A stretch of 64,000 nucleotides of DNA. Origin: Rhabdornis inornatus. Taxonomy: Eukaryota > Chordata > Aves > Passeriformes > Rhabdornithidae. The notes beneath the pieces were generated by a model that was not told the DNA's origin, made no database searches, and saw only the letters and a list, made by a program, of their open reading frames with translations. Positions 1 to 13,857 of this stretch are shown here, one piece after another. A program made the translations under genes and the position numbers. Position 1 is the first letter of the stretch. The number at the start of each line of letters is the position of its first letter. The stretch is from positions 648,678 to 712,677 of the forward strand of contig VWZS01002260.1 of NCBI GenBank assembly GCA_013397075.1, written 5' to 3'.

Positions 1-3000
1 TGATGTTGAAACACATTATTAGGGCATATTTTTCTATCTGAAACTGGCTAGATTTTCCCCTAACAGCTGCACTCTAGATTTTAATTAAATAATACCAGTT
101 GTGCCTTATTTAACTAAGCCAGCACATCTTCCTTATGTTTGGGAATACTGATTTTTTAATTTTAGGGTTTTCTTCCTAATGATTATGTTTGTATTTTGGG
201 GTGTAGCACTTTATAGCTAAGAAAACCTTCAAATCAGCATAACATTACATAGGCAAGGAAGGGGTATTTTTTTTGGCTAGGGCAAATTTTGGCCAGACTT
301 AATTTAAGCCAACAAATTTGTCCCTGAAAAACAAATATGGGTGTAGTCAAACTCCTTGTAGCTTTGGTTCTCTGATTTGCTGCTGCAAACTGACAGACAA
401 CAAGCTGTTGTCTGTCAAGGCAATCTTGCTAGGCATGTTCCCCTTAGACCATAAAAAACTATGTCTTTGGACCCATCATCTCTGTTGCTGATACTATTTA
501 ATCAAAGAGGGGTTTTAGGTAAATTGAGTATCTACAGTGTTTGAATATACTGATAAAAGAAATAAAAATTGTAATGGATCCCTGATCCATGCAGAAGGTC
601 AGCATCTGTAAAATGCCCTACAAAGGAACCAAAATAAAGATGTATTATCAGCTTTGATATCGATGGGAAAGTTCTTGTACAAGTGAAAGATGAAGGGAGG
701 CTAAACAACTCCTTCCTTCTGGTAAATATTGTAATAGTTTTTACTTAATAGTTTTTACTGGGAAATGCAGCTCTTGATACATTTGCCTCACAGAAACTAC
801 TGGTTAGCAATGCAAAAGCCCATAGAGAATAGGAGCAGAAAATTGTTCAAGAAAATTGTTCTTTTAAAGAGAAAGAACTCCCCTCAGCTTTAACACAGTG
901 ATGATCTTGCTCCTAAAAGGAGAGTCAGAGAGTGACGGCTGACACAGCAGAGCTTTGGAAACTGGCCCTGTAAGCTGCACCTCTCCTATACCACCTGCCT
1001 ACCAAGCTCCGTCACCAATTACCATCAAGTCAGTTGAGATCTACATGATGAGCAGGAAATAGTACCTGTAAAATAAGCTTAAGGGGGAACACATCTCGAA
1101 AGCTGTGCAAGCAGGTGGGACTAGCCCAGCTACATGCTGGTGTGATTTATAACAAGAAAAGCAGGGTGCACTTTCTGTGGAACTTTATTACTGCCTTGTC
1201 CTTGGAGGTGGAAAACGGCTTCTCTTCCGTAATTGTCATATACACCACTACAGAATAAATGGAGCATGCAGAGTGTGCTACCCAGAGCTGCAGGGTGGAA
1301 ACAGCCCCCTGCTTGGGCTGGGGGAGGCAGTGCAGAATGGAAGTTATTACATAAAAACAGGTACCTGCAAGAGCAGCCATAACTCTGTAGCTTTAAGACA
1401 AATAAATATATTTGCATCTACAGGGAAGAAGTCTGCCATATCTGAAAAAGTGGTAAAGATTTTCTCAGCCATCACACAATTTGTCTCCATGATACTTTGC
1501 TTCCAGTGTCATCTACATTACATCCTATCTGTCATCAGAGTCAATCTCAACAGCTGCTTGACATGGCTCTAATCAAGACAGATACAAACCCCTGTAACAA
1601 AGGTATTGTTGCCCCCAAAGCAAAGTTGACAGAATTGGCTGGTATGTTTATTTAAATAGCTCATATCTATCCTGTTAGCACATTCCAAATCAAAGTCCAC
1701 ATTGTTTATTTTAAAGTGAATTTTGGTCTCCTGCTCTCCTTTGTTTATGAACGTCTGTGTTTCTGACAGCTGATAAAAGGGCATGCTGAAGATTTACAGT
1801 ACCCACAGCTGGTTCTGTGATGCAATGGGACTTTCCCCACAGAAGTTTGCTCTATGTGCCTCAGCCACAGAGAAAACTCCCCAGTGAGAGCTGAGTCTCA
1901 TGGTGAGGACAGCTTGCCTTGCCCTGTACTGTTTTTCCTTTCACTGTGGGAAAATTGCTGTATGTTAAAGCCTAGTAAAAGTGACTCTGGAACAGCTTGA
2001 AGTCCTTCCTCAGGTGGAATCTATCGGAACAGAAGTGGTACTGGCATCATGTGCCTCATGCTCAGTCCAACAGTGCAGTTTCTATGCCCTGACACCAGGC
2101 AAAATGGTCACGTAGTGTTAAGTAGGAGTAAAATTTTATGTTCCATTTAGGCCCTATTTATTTATACCTGAGTAATTCCACTGCCTTATTACTGCTCTAA
2201 CTCTGGAGAGAGTCAGTCTAGAGGCTCCTGCTTTTGCAAGTCCAAATTCTATCTCCTTTGGCAGGATGCTGTCTGTACACCAACTGGAAAGGAGCAAGGA
2301 CTGATGGAAAAGAATCATGAACTGAAATACCCAGAATCTTTGCCTCCAGGTCAAAGATGTATCACTTTTGGCCGTTTTTGGTCAATTTGCTTCACACTTT
2401 CCCAGTAGTGGCATAGCATGAGGAGCTATGTTGTTCAAGAACTCCACATTTTTCCTTTATCACTAGAAATGTGGTGTTCAAAACCCTTGTGAGATGGCCA
2501 GGGCAGCATCACATCAACTTTCAACTGCACGCATACCAAGAAGGAACACTACACATTTGCAATGCTTATACATTGCATCACATCACCTTTTGGTTTACAG
2601 AAATACTTGGCAAGACTATCAAAGCCAGGGTAGAGAAATACATAAGTGAGCATTCTGCAGATGAGGACTGCACAGGAGGCGTCCTGGTATAATTCTTGAC
2701 TACTCCCAACCACCCAGGGTTAAAGTATACTCGGGCATGTGTCATGTGCTCTAGTAACTTCCAGCTCTTGCTTGGTAAATAAGATTTAGGTTCTTTGTCT
2801 TTGCACTGCAAATGATCACTTACAGATCTAACAAATGGTATAATTGGATAAGTAGACACCTGTTAGTCATATGATCTGACAAAAGGTAAGGAAAAAATAG
2901 AAGGACATGCATAAAAAAAAGCCCTAAAGAGAATAAAAGAAGCATGCCAAGAGAAAACATGACACACATACTTTACACATGCTTAATTTCTGTTGTTTTG

Positions 3001-4494
3001 GTTGGAAAACAGCTGCAGGTGTCCTCTAATTATATCACCATTTTCACAAATATCAACTGTCATATTTAATTTGTTACATTTACCATCCAGCCTCCTCAAA
3101 CGGTGCACTTCTTTCATTACACATTTAGTGCCAGAGTTTCTAACAGTCAAGCTAACTTTCAAGCAGTCAATTAATGCATTATTTACAAGTGAAATGTTAT
3201 TAAAAACAGATTCTTAATTTACTAATGATTTAGTAGACCCCAGGCAGTATTCCAATTTGTTTTTATTGAAATTGGAAGAACATTTAGAACAAAGGGGAAA
3301 GTAATGTCAAGGATATTTTGGCCTATTTGTCTGTGCTGTACTTTCTGTGGTATTATGTCTACCCCTACATCTTCCCTCCCTCTTTTTTATATTGTATTTT
3401 TAATACATAACCTAACCAGTTGCAGCATGATTGAGGGGAAAGGTCTATGAAAAATGAAAAACAGCACAAACACTATTGTGAGTTTTGTTTTTAAAAAGCA
3501 CCAGGCAGTCTGGAATGACTCAATACACATGTTCACCATACAATACAGCATATTTTGATTTACAGCGCTGTTCTAGCAGCACAGCAGGTTAAGAAGGTTA
3601 GAAGTCAAGGGAAATTAAATGTTATTAGCATTCCACCATTGTTGTTCTGTACAAAAGTGAGTATGTAACTTTTCAAATGCATTTTTAAACTCAAATTTGT
3701 TTCTGAGGCTTTTAGCTTGTCAGAAACTTTTATGAGCACGTGTGTGCTTCTTTGTCCTTTCCCTTTTTTGCTCCTTTTCCTCTCCTATCTGTGCCCATTC
3801 AGGATGTTCATTAAAGAATAATTCCACTTTTACCTTCTCTCTTTGCCAAACTGCGACTAGCTACAATACTGCTGTTGTCATTAAAATGTTGACATTGATT
3901 TTAGGGCCACTTAATACAGGAAATATCTGTGATTCAATGGCAATACTAATCAGTCGCAAACACTAAGCATCAACATTGAATTGTGACTGAGATAGCTTTA
4001 GATATTTCTTTGTGTTTGTTTTTGTGTGGGAATAAATGAAACCAAAGCAGGAATTCATGATCAGAGTGTGTTTTACTCCCACAGGGTGGCTTACCAGCCA
4101 CAGATATACCCAAACCACGTGGCTTCAATTTGGCTTTAAGAGCAGGGTGGGGGATGCCAGTTTCAGGACTCTGGCACTCCCATGTATGGGAACACCTAAT
4201 GCAGACCCAGGTGTGGACACCTTCACTGGGAGATCTCCATGTGGCTAAGGGGCCTGGGGCAGGGAATGTCTCATTTAGGCATAGCAGCTCTAGCAGTGTT
4301 GCTGAGGAAATGGGGAGGCTAACAGGTGCTTTCAGAGAGCAGATAAGGCCCTAGGTCTTGTTTCTATGCACATAAAACCTGCATCAGAAGAAAGTTTGTG
4401 GGCAAAATACTACCACACCTAACTAAATGAGAGTCAATCCCGGTAAGTCTACACCACCACTACCTCTTCTAAAGCAATGAGAGATGAAAAGCTG
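1..4494. other. Single-copy AT-rich noncoding sequence
   Basis: No gene or recognisable repeat is visible here. Open frames are short and broken on both strands. The longest (1177-1572, + strand, 131 codons) overlaps frames of similar size on the other strand, is cysteine-rich without any spacing pattern I know, and has no flanking splice signals. I treat it as chance. Short A and T runs are present but there is no tandem array. The stretch is either intergenic or intronic; nothing in it decides which. Confidence 0.7.
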
Positions 4495-4595
4495 AAGCCT
4501 CTTTCTGCCTCAGACTGTTATTTGTAAAACAGGGATAACACTACTCCTGTACCTTGCAAAGCTGATACAAAGATAAAGTCAGTAATTATTTGGGA
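4495..4595 (+). repeat. MIR-like SINE remnant (ancient)
   Basis: The stretch contains the series 'tgcctcag', then 'tgtaaaacagggataa', then a 'cactactcctgtacct' block, in the order of the MIR core SINE ('tgcctcagtttcctcatctgtaaaatggggataataatagtacct'). The orientation is sense. MIR is a tRNA-derived SINE family shared by amniotes, mobilised long ago by L2 LINEs and present in birds only as degraded copies. I see only the central and 3' part. The match is from memory of the consensus, and an L2 3' end is a possible alternative because the two families share tail sequence. Confidence 0.5.
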
Positions 4596-7034
4596 TGATC
4601 TCCTTTATGATGGCAACAGGACACACAGGTCAGGCTAATAGATCTGTACCTTTCCCTACTAACCCCTGATGTATTTGGAGGACCTCCTGTAGGTGACAAC
4701 TTCTTAGGGTTGTGTGCGAAGTCAGATGTACCAGGCTGGCCATGAAATGACCCTTTACTGATGGTGCCACAAAAGCTGCAATCTCTGTCCTGCCACCAAG
4801 CACCTCGGGTCCCTGTAGGTTACTGGGTGCGTAACACAGCACTGGTTTGTCAAATTGGCTGTGCTCTCATGAGTGTCATGAGTGTAGCCAAGTCTTCTGC
4901 TGTCTTGGTCACTGACCACCTGAGGCTCATTTTTGCTGAAGGGTCCTGCAGCGATCATCAGAGCTTTGACCCTCGTCTACCTCACCAAAAGCTGCTGACA
5001 TCCAGTGCTGACCCAACCCACCTCCTGTGGCTGGTTCAGAGGAGGGTCAAGAGCCTCCAGCCAGCATGAACCCAGCTAGCTTAGCTTAGGTACAGGAGGC
5101 AGGAGCTCTGTGTTTAAAAGCTTCTGCTCTCATTTCTGCTGATGAGCTGTTGTGCTGGATCATTGCTAAAGAAGTCATCAGAAAGTTTTAGACTTTGCAA
5201 ACGAATGCTCTGTTTATTAAACTTTCCAATCATTCCTCTCTACTATCTGTGTTTCACATACCGTGAAACTGCACTGCACTGTGCAATTGAATTAGTTGTA
5301 CAGTGACTCAAAGGCATTAAACAATGACTTTGATATTTTAAGTACTGTCTAGGAGGGATTTTTAATTCCTTCCTCATAATGAAACAAGAAACACATGAAA
5401 AAAACCCCACAGTTACACAACCCTGAAACATTGATTTTCTTTTCCATCCTGGGTAGATCCTTCTGACACAAGAGAACAAAAAATATCCTTAAAGCCTTAA
5501 GCTTGTTTAGTAGTAGAATAAAAATAAAACAAGCACTGACACACGATTTTAATATCACTCAGTAACACAAGAAATAAGTTCCTGTTATTAATGCACCTTC
5601 TAAGTTCACAGTATGTACTCAGGAAGCAAATCCAATAGGAACTTTCCAGATACGATTGAGTCTAAGGGTGGACATTCCATCCTCCTCCAGCTGCAGACAG
5701 ATCTTCTGAAATGGCCAGTGTCCCAGATATGGGGCTGGTTAGCAAAGCCCTGGTATGTGAACTGTTCAGGGTGAACCTATTCATTGTGATTGTGACATGC
5801 AAAGAGCTTAGTTGGCAACTTAGAAGGAGATGCTAGGTTTTGGCAAAGAAGTGATGACAAGCTACTGGAAGGAAGAGAGGCCCACTGCTGGCACACTGAC
5901 AGTCAGAAGAAGATCCACACAGAACCTCAATTCCCCACTAGTACCCCTGGAAAGCTGGGCAGAGGAAAAAGAAGAGAAGGCTGTGCTTGCACTCACTTGG
6001 TCAGCAGGACCCCAGAGTGGCACTGAAGCAATTGGCTGCTGTGTGGAACATGGGGCTGAGGTGGCCCCCAAAGGCCACCACTGCCTCATGGACAGCAAGG
6101 GGATCAGCTGTCACTATGGCACAAACAAGACTGAAGGAGAGTTAGTTCTGTCACTGACTAAAGACTCTCCAGAGTGCTTCTTACTGGAGATGGAAGTGGG
6201 GGCAGAAAGAGGGAAAAATGAGTGAAAAAATGCTGTGAAACTACTGGCATTAGCTGCTAAGAGCACAAGGCCAGACACCTAAGTGATGACTCACATCTGA
6301 CAATAAATACATGAATAGTTGTTGAAAGTGTGTTTGACTTTCACAAAGGGGTTTAAGCAAATATTGATTTGTTCATTAATCTTGAGCAACACTTTTATGG
6401 CAGGAGATTCATTAAACCTTAACATATATCTGCAAGTGAGATATTTGGTTGTCTTGCAGATTAAGACACGAAGCAATGCACACTGTTTACACAGAGTGGG
6501 TTTGAAATACCTATATTGGAGTGAGATACAGTTATTAGACACTGGCACTGTGAATTTTCATCCTGCTGAAGGTTAGTTGGGATGTCATGTCTGCCACATC
6601 AGCTTTAAAGGGCCTATTTCTGCTTGTGTGTCTGCATCAACTTTTGCTTCCCTGGCTAGTCTTAAAAAACTGATGAATGAAATCTGCTTCATGAATTAAA
6701 TTATACCTGTGTAAGAGAAAGCCATTGCCTGTTACAGATGGTGCTGTAGGGTACCACCACTCACAAACTCCTCAGGACAGATCACCACACAGACAGCTCT
6801 GTCCTGCATAAGGAAAATATAATTTGACTAGGAAACCCCTTTCCCAAATATCCTGAGGTGACAGCACCACAACCACAACAATTTTGGTGTTAAAAGATTG
6901 CCATGGTATCAGATGGCAGGGACAAGAAGCACACATCAAGCTCTACTAAGCGTCTGTGTTTAGGCAAGGCCATCCTTACAGCCCTTTTATGCTCATTGGA
7001 GCCTGGGCCAGCTGCTTGCTGGCAGGCTGTGCTT

Positions 7035-7063
7035 GAGACATCTATAAGAGACATCTATAAGAG
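7035..7063 (+). repeat. Two-copy tandem repeat, 13-bp unit
   Basis: The 13-bp unit GAGACATCTATAA is present twice in perfect tandem (7035-7047 and 7048-7060), followed by GAG as the start of a third copy. This is the form left by replication slippage. No function is suggested. Confidence 0.9.
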
Positions 7064-8971
7064 CTCCCTCCTTTAGAATTTCTGTGTACTAGCTATGCTA
7101 TATGCATTCCAGCATAAAATGAAGCTGGATCTTTATATATTTTCAATCTGTAAAGCAGATTGGGAAGTTACTGTGATCAAATCCTCAGTGATGTAACACT
7201 GACTGTAGCATAACTATCCTGATTTATACCTATCAAAACATAACTATTCTCAAGTGAACAAGTTATGCTTTGCCTCCTCTGTTTTTTTTCCTGTGAGCAG
7301 AGCTGCACAGTGTAATGTTAGATGTGATGAGGGTCAGCAATAACATAATCACAGATCTGAGGTCTCCAATTTATGCACCTCTGTGTCTTCACCTCATCTC
7401 ACCAAATGATAACATAAAAGGTTACAATGTGCAAAGCAAAAAGCCCAAGTTGTTAACTTCCTGAAATTGAAAATAGTACATTCCTAAAATGATTGCAAGC
7501 ACAATGTACTTGACATCCTATACAGATGATGTGAATGGAAGATGGCATGCAAATATTTCACAATATAGTGGCGTTAAAATAGTAAAAGCCTTATGTATAT
7601 ATTCTTTTGGACAATGAAACCTGTCCATTACTTAACTTGGTGTAATTCATGTCAGTATTTCAGATGTACACTTGTGACACTGAAGAAAACTTCTGTTTGG
7701 GGGAAATGATGAACAATATCTTTCAATTTCCCTATGCATCCATGGTAGCGAAGAAACTGAAGCCACTGAATATTGACTGATATTATCTTCTATTTCCGTC
7801 TGCTTTTCTAGATAGAGAACATGTTCAAAATCAGTCCATAATGAGCACATTTTCCTGCAATCTTGGAAATTTACCCACAGGTAAAGCTGGTGTGGAAGAG
7901 AGATCTGACCAGACTTTATGTCCTGTTGACTTCACTCCCATTACAACTTAGGGCATTCACAAACCCTGTGGTGAGAAACTGAAAAAAATCTATGGAATAA
8001 AAATTGTTGGCATGAGAGAATTTCTATGTGGTCTCAAAGAGATGCTCAATCTAGTAGAACATATTGTGGGAGCACAGAAGAAACTTACTCTGAAATCTGA
8101 CAACATCAGTCAGGCGCTTTGCTTCCCTTCAGGGCTGTGTTACAAGGACCATCCATAATAGGCCATACTAACTTCAGAAGGCTTGGGACTGAGATTTTTT
8201 TGTGGGTCTTTTGTATTACAGCTGCTAGTGCTAATTTTATAGCTTAGAAAGCACAGAGAATGATACATTGTGCTTAAAAAAGAGGAAAAAGAGTTCTCCC
8301 TTTCCCACACTTGAATACAGCTGTGATATGTGCAAGTTTCAGAGAAATAAACCATCCTGAAAAGAACTTCTGCTCATTAAAGAAATAATAATAACCTCTT
8401 ATATTCCCATTTCTCCCTTCTCTTGCTTCTTGCTACATGCAGTTCCATGTCCCTGAACATCTTCCTTTGAACCTCTGACTCTTCCTTCTTGATGATATTC
8501 CCCCTATCTCAAACCTTCTCCAGAGGTGAGCCAAAGGCAGGCTGCAGAACTGAATAATCCTGAACTTGATAAACATGGATTTGCATTGAAATGTTTGGCA
8601 CTGGCCACTTCTGTTTGCTCTTGCAAACATGACAACCAACTCGATCACCCAGTAACTTTGACCCTTAACTCTGCATTGCATTTCCTGACTGGACAAGAAT
8701 CTTCTCTGCTTTGAATGATACTGCTGTAGATATTCAATACCTGTGGCACTCTTTCCTCAGACCCCTTCATGCTCACTAGTTAAACCTGACAGATGCTCAT
8801 ACATGAATTCTACACAGAGCTGCAAACTCTTATTATATAAAAATTTGACATTCATTCCTAGTTGGCATTTGGTAGGTGAGCTGATAACCTTCTCATTCAC
8901 CAGGGAGAACTGGGAGCTGCTGGCTGGGAGAAACTGAGGTGGTATAGGCGTGAAGACTGAAAAGGGTCCTG

Positions 8972-8991
8972 CTTAGGAGGACTTAGGAGGA
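8972..8991 (+). repeat. Two-copy tandem repeat, 10-bp unit
   Basis: CTTAGGAGGA occurs twice, directly adjacent and without mismatch. It is a minimal local duplication with no further copies nearby. Confidence 0.9.
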
Positions 8992-11900
8992 CTGCACTCA
9001 ATTTATTGTGCAATTACGAGAAAAGAGGAGCAGAGTGGCTTTTAGGAAGAGCATAAATCTTGGAAAAGAGGGCAGCTCAGAAAAATGAAGATGCTTCCTG
9101 AAGGAAGATGAGCCCAAACTGAAGAGTTTAGATGAAGATCTGAAATTCTCCAAGTTTGAGAGTATTTGGATGTTAGATGTCTGTCTCATCATTACTTTCC
9201 TGCCTCAACATATACTGATGCCTCCTAAAAAGTAGTTCAGCTGGGCCTTGCTAGAAGCAGATACTCAAATGCATAGTTAAAAGCTGAAAGGGCAACACTG
9301 AGAACCAGCATGAGGAGCTTACAGACATGTCTCAACAGGGAATCATACAGGGGCTTAGCAAGCCTGAATCCTGTGAAGGATTGTAGGAGGGCAGGCTGTG
9401 AGATGGTCAGGCACTGTACCAAGTTAATGCTGCTACACCCACTTTGAAACTCAAGAAAAAGGGACTAATAACTGAACAGGGGATCTCAGTCATCCAAACA
9501 GGGGAGTGGTCTCCTCCACTAGACTGTCATTCTTTTTTTTTCTCTTTGGTTTTGATGCCATTTAGCATTTAAACAGGTGGCATTTGAGCAGAATCAGTTC
9601 TCCAAACACTGCACCTTATATATTGAGTACAAAAAAGTTATTTCAAGTGCTGTGTTGCTACGTGATTGCAGAAATAGCAGTGCAGGGAGAAATGTCACCA
9701 ATATGAGCCTTTTGAAAATAGAAAACATTTAGCTGTTGTGAGATTACTTTTTCTGTTTTCATTGTTTAGAAACATATAAAACCACTGTAGTTCATATCTG
9801 CACTTTTGATAGGTTGTGTGACTCACACTGTGATTACACCAGAAATACCAAAGAGGGAAAATATACATAACCCATGGTTAGGATTAAATGTGAGTTGCAA
9901 ATAATCAGTGTTTACAGCACATTTAACCTGGTGCAGTACAGTTTGTTCAGATTTTATTTTAGTCTGAATATCCAGTGTTGTGTTTGGAGCAGTAAGTGCA
10001 CCACTGACATGAGCAAGGACAGGACTTTTGCTGCTGAATGCCAGAGTTTTGCTGAGTTCAAAAGTCTGTAAGTTCACAAAACAAGTAGTGTTTCTTGCCA
10101 TAATTAAACTGCAAAAAGCATTTGCTTAAAAAAAGGTTTTAATTACAATTGGCATTTCCAATCCCAGTGCTGGAGGCGGTTGTCTTACTGAAAATTGATG
10201 TCCTTTATGGCATTGGCAATAGACAAATCCAGTGGAAAAGCCTGTAAACAAGTTTCTAGGCGAATTTAATATTGGTTTAACCACTGGAGAAAGCATTTTG
10301 GTTGTTACCCTATTATTAAAAGAGGTTGGAAATGGATTCACACACTCTCCTCTGCTGAGTTAATTGTCATATGGTTGGCATCATAGGCAACATCATTTTT
10401 CAGCAACATGGCCACCTCCAGCACTAAGCACACAAATGCCAATTGTATCTGAAAACCACTTTTCAGTTCTACTACACAGAAAAACATTTTGCAGTTTATT
10501 TGTGATGAAAGACAATTCTCTTTTTAAGAACAGTGGAACTATTGGTCTGAGTAAAAGAAATGAAGCTGGGAACTGTTTTATAAACTCCATGTGAATTGTC
10601 AAATAGACTTATGAGCAATTACTGTTAGGCAAATTAGGGCAAAAGAAGGCATGAATATTAGAAACTCACTCTGTGCCACACATCAAAGAACCTGTGCCTG
10701 GGTAGGGCTTGGCAGCTCTGAAAGTACATACATGAATGCTGCAGCTAAACTGTGCTGCCCTGCTGCCCTCATCTTTGGCCCAAGAGGTGGCTCCCAGCAC
10801 TCTGTATGTCGGGCACTGTGGATGCCAGCTCTGAGTAAAACCATTTCCATAGCCCAAAGTCTTGAAAAAAGGGTCTGAATAAAAGGCTTGAGCCTACAAA
10901 TGCACTCAATATGCAGACAATATTAAGGAAAATATTATTAGGACTTTTGCAGTATCCAGCTGTGGGATTTTAGGTGCTTACCAGAATAAAGATGGGTGAC
11001 AATTTTCATCTTACATTTAAAATATTCCTCTCCATGCTAGAGAACTAATCAGGACAGAAATGAATAAGATGTCATGCAACACATTAGATACATATGCAGC
11101 TGATACAGCCTGACTGATTAGTTAGATGGGGTGAAAACATTTAGGCATAGGAAGACTTTCCCTAGTGCTTGTGCTCTGTCTCCAAAAGTGAAGGACAGAA
11201 CTGAAGCTGCATTCAATGTGGGACAGAGCCCAGCATGCCCTGCAGGGGGGACTAGCAGAGCCTTAATCACATCATGTTCCCCATTTTAAGCTTTGTATCA
11301 GGGGGCTGTTATTTGATCTTTGGCTATCAATTTAAAAAAAATACAGAGATTCTGAGCAAAATTATTATTGTCTTTTATACTGACTACTGGGTCAAAGGTA
11401 GGTAGTTGTCATGGTTTGGCCTCACCCACTGGGTGTAATATAAAACGTGCAGTATAAATATATGAACACTTTTATATTTTAAACAAATTTGTTGACATGG
11501 TGCTCTCACAAATTAAGAAGCAACATCTGTACTAATCATAATTCCTGAAGAGTACATTACCAAATGAGACACACGTGTAGGGTTTTATCCAATCTGGCAA
11601 TGAAACTGATTGTACCTGAGTTACCTGGCCAGTAAGGGCTGAGCAATCAGATAATGTGATGGATTAACATTTCTTAGAAGCGATTTGGCTAAATAAATGT
11701 AAATGGCAGAAAGACAAAAGGCAAAGTGATCAGCCCATATGCTCTCTGAGACAAACAGATTACTCAGCCCCGTTGTAATCTCACTACTGATCTTGGCTGT
11801 ATTTTGACCAGTACAGTAGCCTAAAACTGACATTAGGAAATAATCAGAATGGTGAGGCCTTTTGTCCTGTGACCATTCCCCTGGGACAACATTCTCCTTT

Positions 11901-12884
11901 TTGAGTGCTTTATATATGTTTTAAACGAAGGGCAGTGCCTGGTGCCTAGCATACAGAAACAGTTTTATAGTAACAGAGAGAAGAAAAAAAAAACTATACA
12001 TAAAGGAGGTTTTTCAAGAATCACTGTTAACTGCAATATTACAGAAACCAGGTTAGGTTGTACTGTCAGCTCATGTAAGCAGGTAACACTTCACAAGACA
12101 ATCTCTTTTACATCTTTAGGGTTCTGGTATTTTAAACATCTTAATTTACACACTTCACATACTTTTGTGTATTACTGCAAACACTGTAATTTCTGCCCAG
12201 ATTTCCAACAGAGGATGTCTACAGAGTGGCTAACCTGGACCTGAAATGACTCCTTGCTACATGCATTTGAACTTCACTGTTCAAGTGAATTAAACTGGAT
12301 TAAGCACAGCCTGCAAATTCTTCGTAGGGGTGGTTCTGCTGCCAGGGGACTGCCAACTGCATTGTGAGAGTCATAGTGTCTCTTTACACTGTTTGTTTCA
12401 CCCTTAGAAAGGCTCACGGATGGTCTGCATTATATCCCATACTGGTTTATGATAAATAGATAAATGGTTGTGCTATGGTAAATTATATACTGCTTCCATG
12501 GACAGAAGAGCTTCTGTAAAGTGTTGAGCCCTTTCACTTTTCTTTGTCTTCTTTTCTATTTCAGTTGATTTCTTTTCTCTTTTTCTGCTTCAGTTTATCC
12601 TGTGATTCTATTCTTACAGAACTTTAGGATCTCTTATTTCTCTGGATTCCATTACTTCTTTGGCTTGTTTTGTACATAATTTATTTAAGTCTTTATACTT
12701 GAAAGTATATAAAGCAGATTTTAGGCCTTTGGGTGGTTCTTCACTATGACTTTGGGAGCAAAATAGTCTCACAGAGATGTTTACTAGCTGCACTTCACTT
12801 CATACCTCCACCTGACTTTCAGGCTGTGTTTTGTATAGTTTAGTGGCATTTATATGTGGCATTTTTATGGTTTTTATATAGGCC

Positions 12885-13601
12885 AGCTGTACGAGGTTCA
12901 ACAAGGCAAAGTTCCGGGTCTTGCAACTCAGTCACAACAGCCCATCTAAACATGAGCCAGCTGTGCCCAAGTGGCCAGGAAGGCCAATGGCCTCCTGGCC
13001 TGTATCAGCAGTGGTGTGGCCAGCAGGACCAGAGCAGGAATTGCCTCCCTGTGCTCAGCACTGATGGGGCCACACCTCGAGTGCTGTGTCCAGTTCTGCG
13101 TGCCTCATGACAAGAAAGACATTGAGGTGCTGGAGTGAGTCCAGAAAAGGACAGTGGAGCAGGGGAAGGGTCTGAAGAGTGATTCATATGAGGAGTGCCT
13201 GAGGAAGTTTGGGATGTTTAGCCTGGAGAAAATGAGGCCCAAAAGGTGACCTTACTGCTCTCTACAACTGCCTGAAAGGTGGCTGTAGTGAGGTGGAGGT
13301 CAGTCTCCTCTGCCAGGTAACCAGTGACAGGACCAGAGGAAAAGTTGCGCCAGGGCCTCAAGTTGCACCAGGGAAAGTTTAGATTGGAAATTAGGAATTG
13401 CTTTTCTAGTGAAAGAGTGGTCAGGGACTGGAATGGGATTCCCAGGGAAGTGGTGGAATCACAGCATCTGGAAGTGTTCAAAAGGCATGTGGATGTGGCA
13501 CCTGGGATATGGTATAATGGCGAACATGGTGGTGCCGGGTTAATGGTTGGACTCAATGATCTCAGAGGTCTTTTCCAAACTTAATGAGTTTATAATTCTA
13601 A
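12885..13601 (+). mobile_element. CR1 LINE, 5'-truncated and internally deleted copy
   Basis: This is the 3' end of a chicken-repeat-1 (CR1) non-LTR retrotransposon in sense orientation. CR1 ORF2 encodes an endonuclease and reverse transcriptase; only the C-terminal part remains. Three pieces can be read. At 12894-12944 is the 'RFNKAKFRVLQ' segment. At 12974-13099, in another frame, are 'KANGLLACIS' and 'PHLECCVQF'. Near 13350-13505, in a further frame, are 'LKLHQGKFRLEIRN' and 'REVVES..LEVFKRHVDVA'. The element ends with the usual 'ggttggactcaatgatctcagaggtcttttcc' type tail, broken here by changes, and degenerate ATTCTATG-type octamers at about 13585-13600. The first two pieces are joined with roughly 30 codons of the family's ORF missing, and frameshifts separate the pieces, so the copy is dead. 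Full CR1 is about 4.5 kb; this one is about 0.7 kb, as expected from 5' truncation during target-primed reverse transcription. No target-site duplication is seen, which is normal for CR1. It is the best evidence that the host is a bird. Confidence 0.95.
13324..13584 (+). pseudogene. Remnant of CR1 ORF2 C-terminus (inside the CR1 copy)
   Basis: An 86-codon open frame lies within the CR1 element. Its middle part reads LKLHQGKFRLEIRN, then RVVRDWN.IPREVVES, then LEVFKRHVDVA, which is the last segment of the CR1 ORF2 protein downstream of the reverse transcriptase domain. The apparent start methionine is internal to the ancestral ORF, and the last codons run into the 3' untranslated tail, so this is not an independent gene. 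The catalytic domains are absent from this copy altogether. Confidence 0.85.
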
Positions 13602-13857
13602 GGCATAAATGCTTTTTTTTGGGAGATCTGACAGCTTTTTGCTTAGAGACATATGACAGCTCAAAGGGAAAGCAACAGAAAACCATGCATTAATCCCATG
13701 GGGAAAGCTTGCTCACCAGGCTCTGAAACAAAAAGTATGGCACAGTCTGGCTCATTAAGAAGCAGAAGGAATAAACCTGACAATAACTTTAAACTCCTTC
13801 ATCTTTACTAAGGAAAGTGGCAGGTGTAGTAATAACTGCTCTTTCAAGTAGAAGACA

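Larger units (their letters stand above)
4596..12884. other. Single-copy noncoding sequence with minor duplications
   Basis: No gene can be supported over these 8.3 kb. The best open frame (5830-6225, + strand, 131 codons) encodes a polar, low-complexity-like product with no domain I recognise and no splice context. A perfect octamer site (ATGCAAAT) lies at 7547-7554, which alone means little. Two tiny tandem duplications are listed separately. A T-rich run at 12545-12600 contains two acceptor-like 'ttcag' ends but no open frame follows them. Confidence 0.65.

Noticed and set aside
1177..1572. 131-codon frame on the + strand
   Set aside because: Two frames of 77-95 codons overlap it on the opposite strand, no splice signals flank it and the peptide is not recognisable.
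5830..6225. 131-codon frame on the + strand
   Set aside because: Polar peptide of unknown kind with an opposite-strand shadow frame; no start or splice context. A spurious frame in a locally stop-poor stretch is the simplest reading.
11406..11440. 'tgtcatggttt', which resembles the start of a passerine ERVL-type LTR
   Set aside because: Similarity stops after about 11 bases, and there is no second LTR, polyadenylation region or target-site duplication.
12545..12600. Two tandem splice-acceptor-like polypyrimidine stretches ending in 'tttcag' and 'cttcag'
   Set aside because: No open frame of any length follows either one, and the T-rich run explains them.
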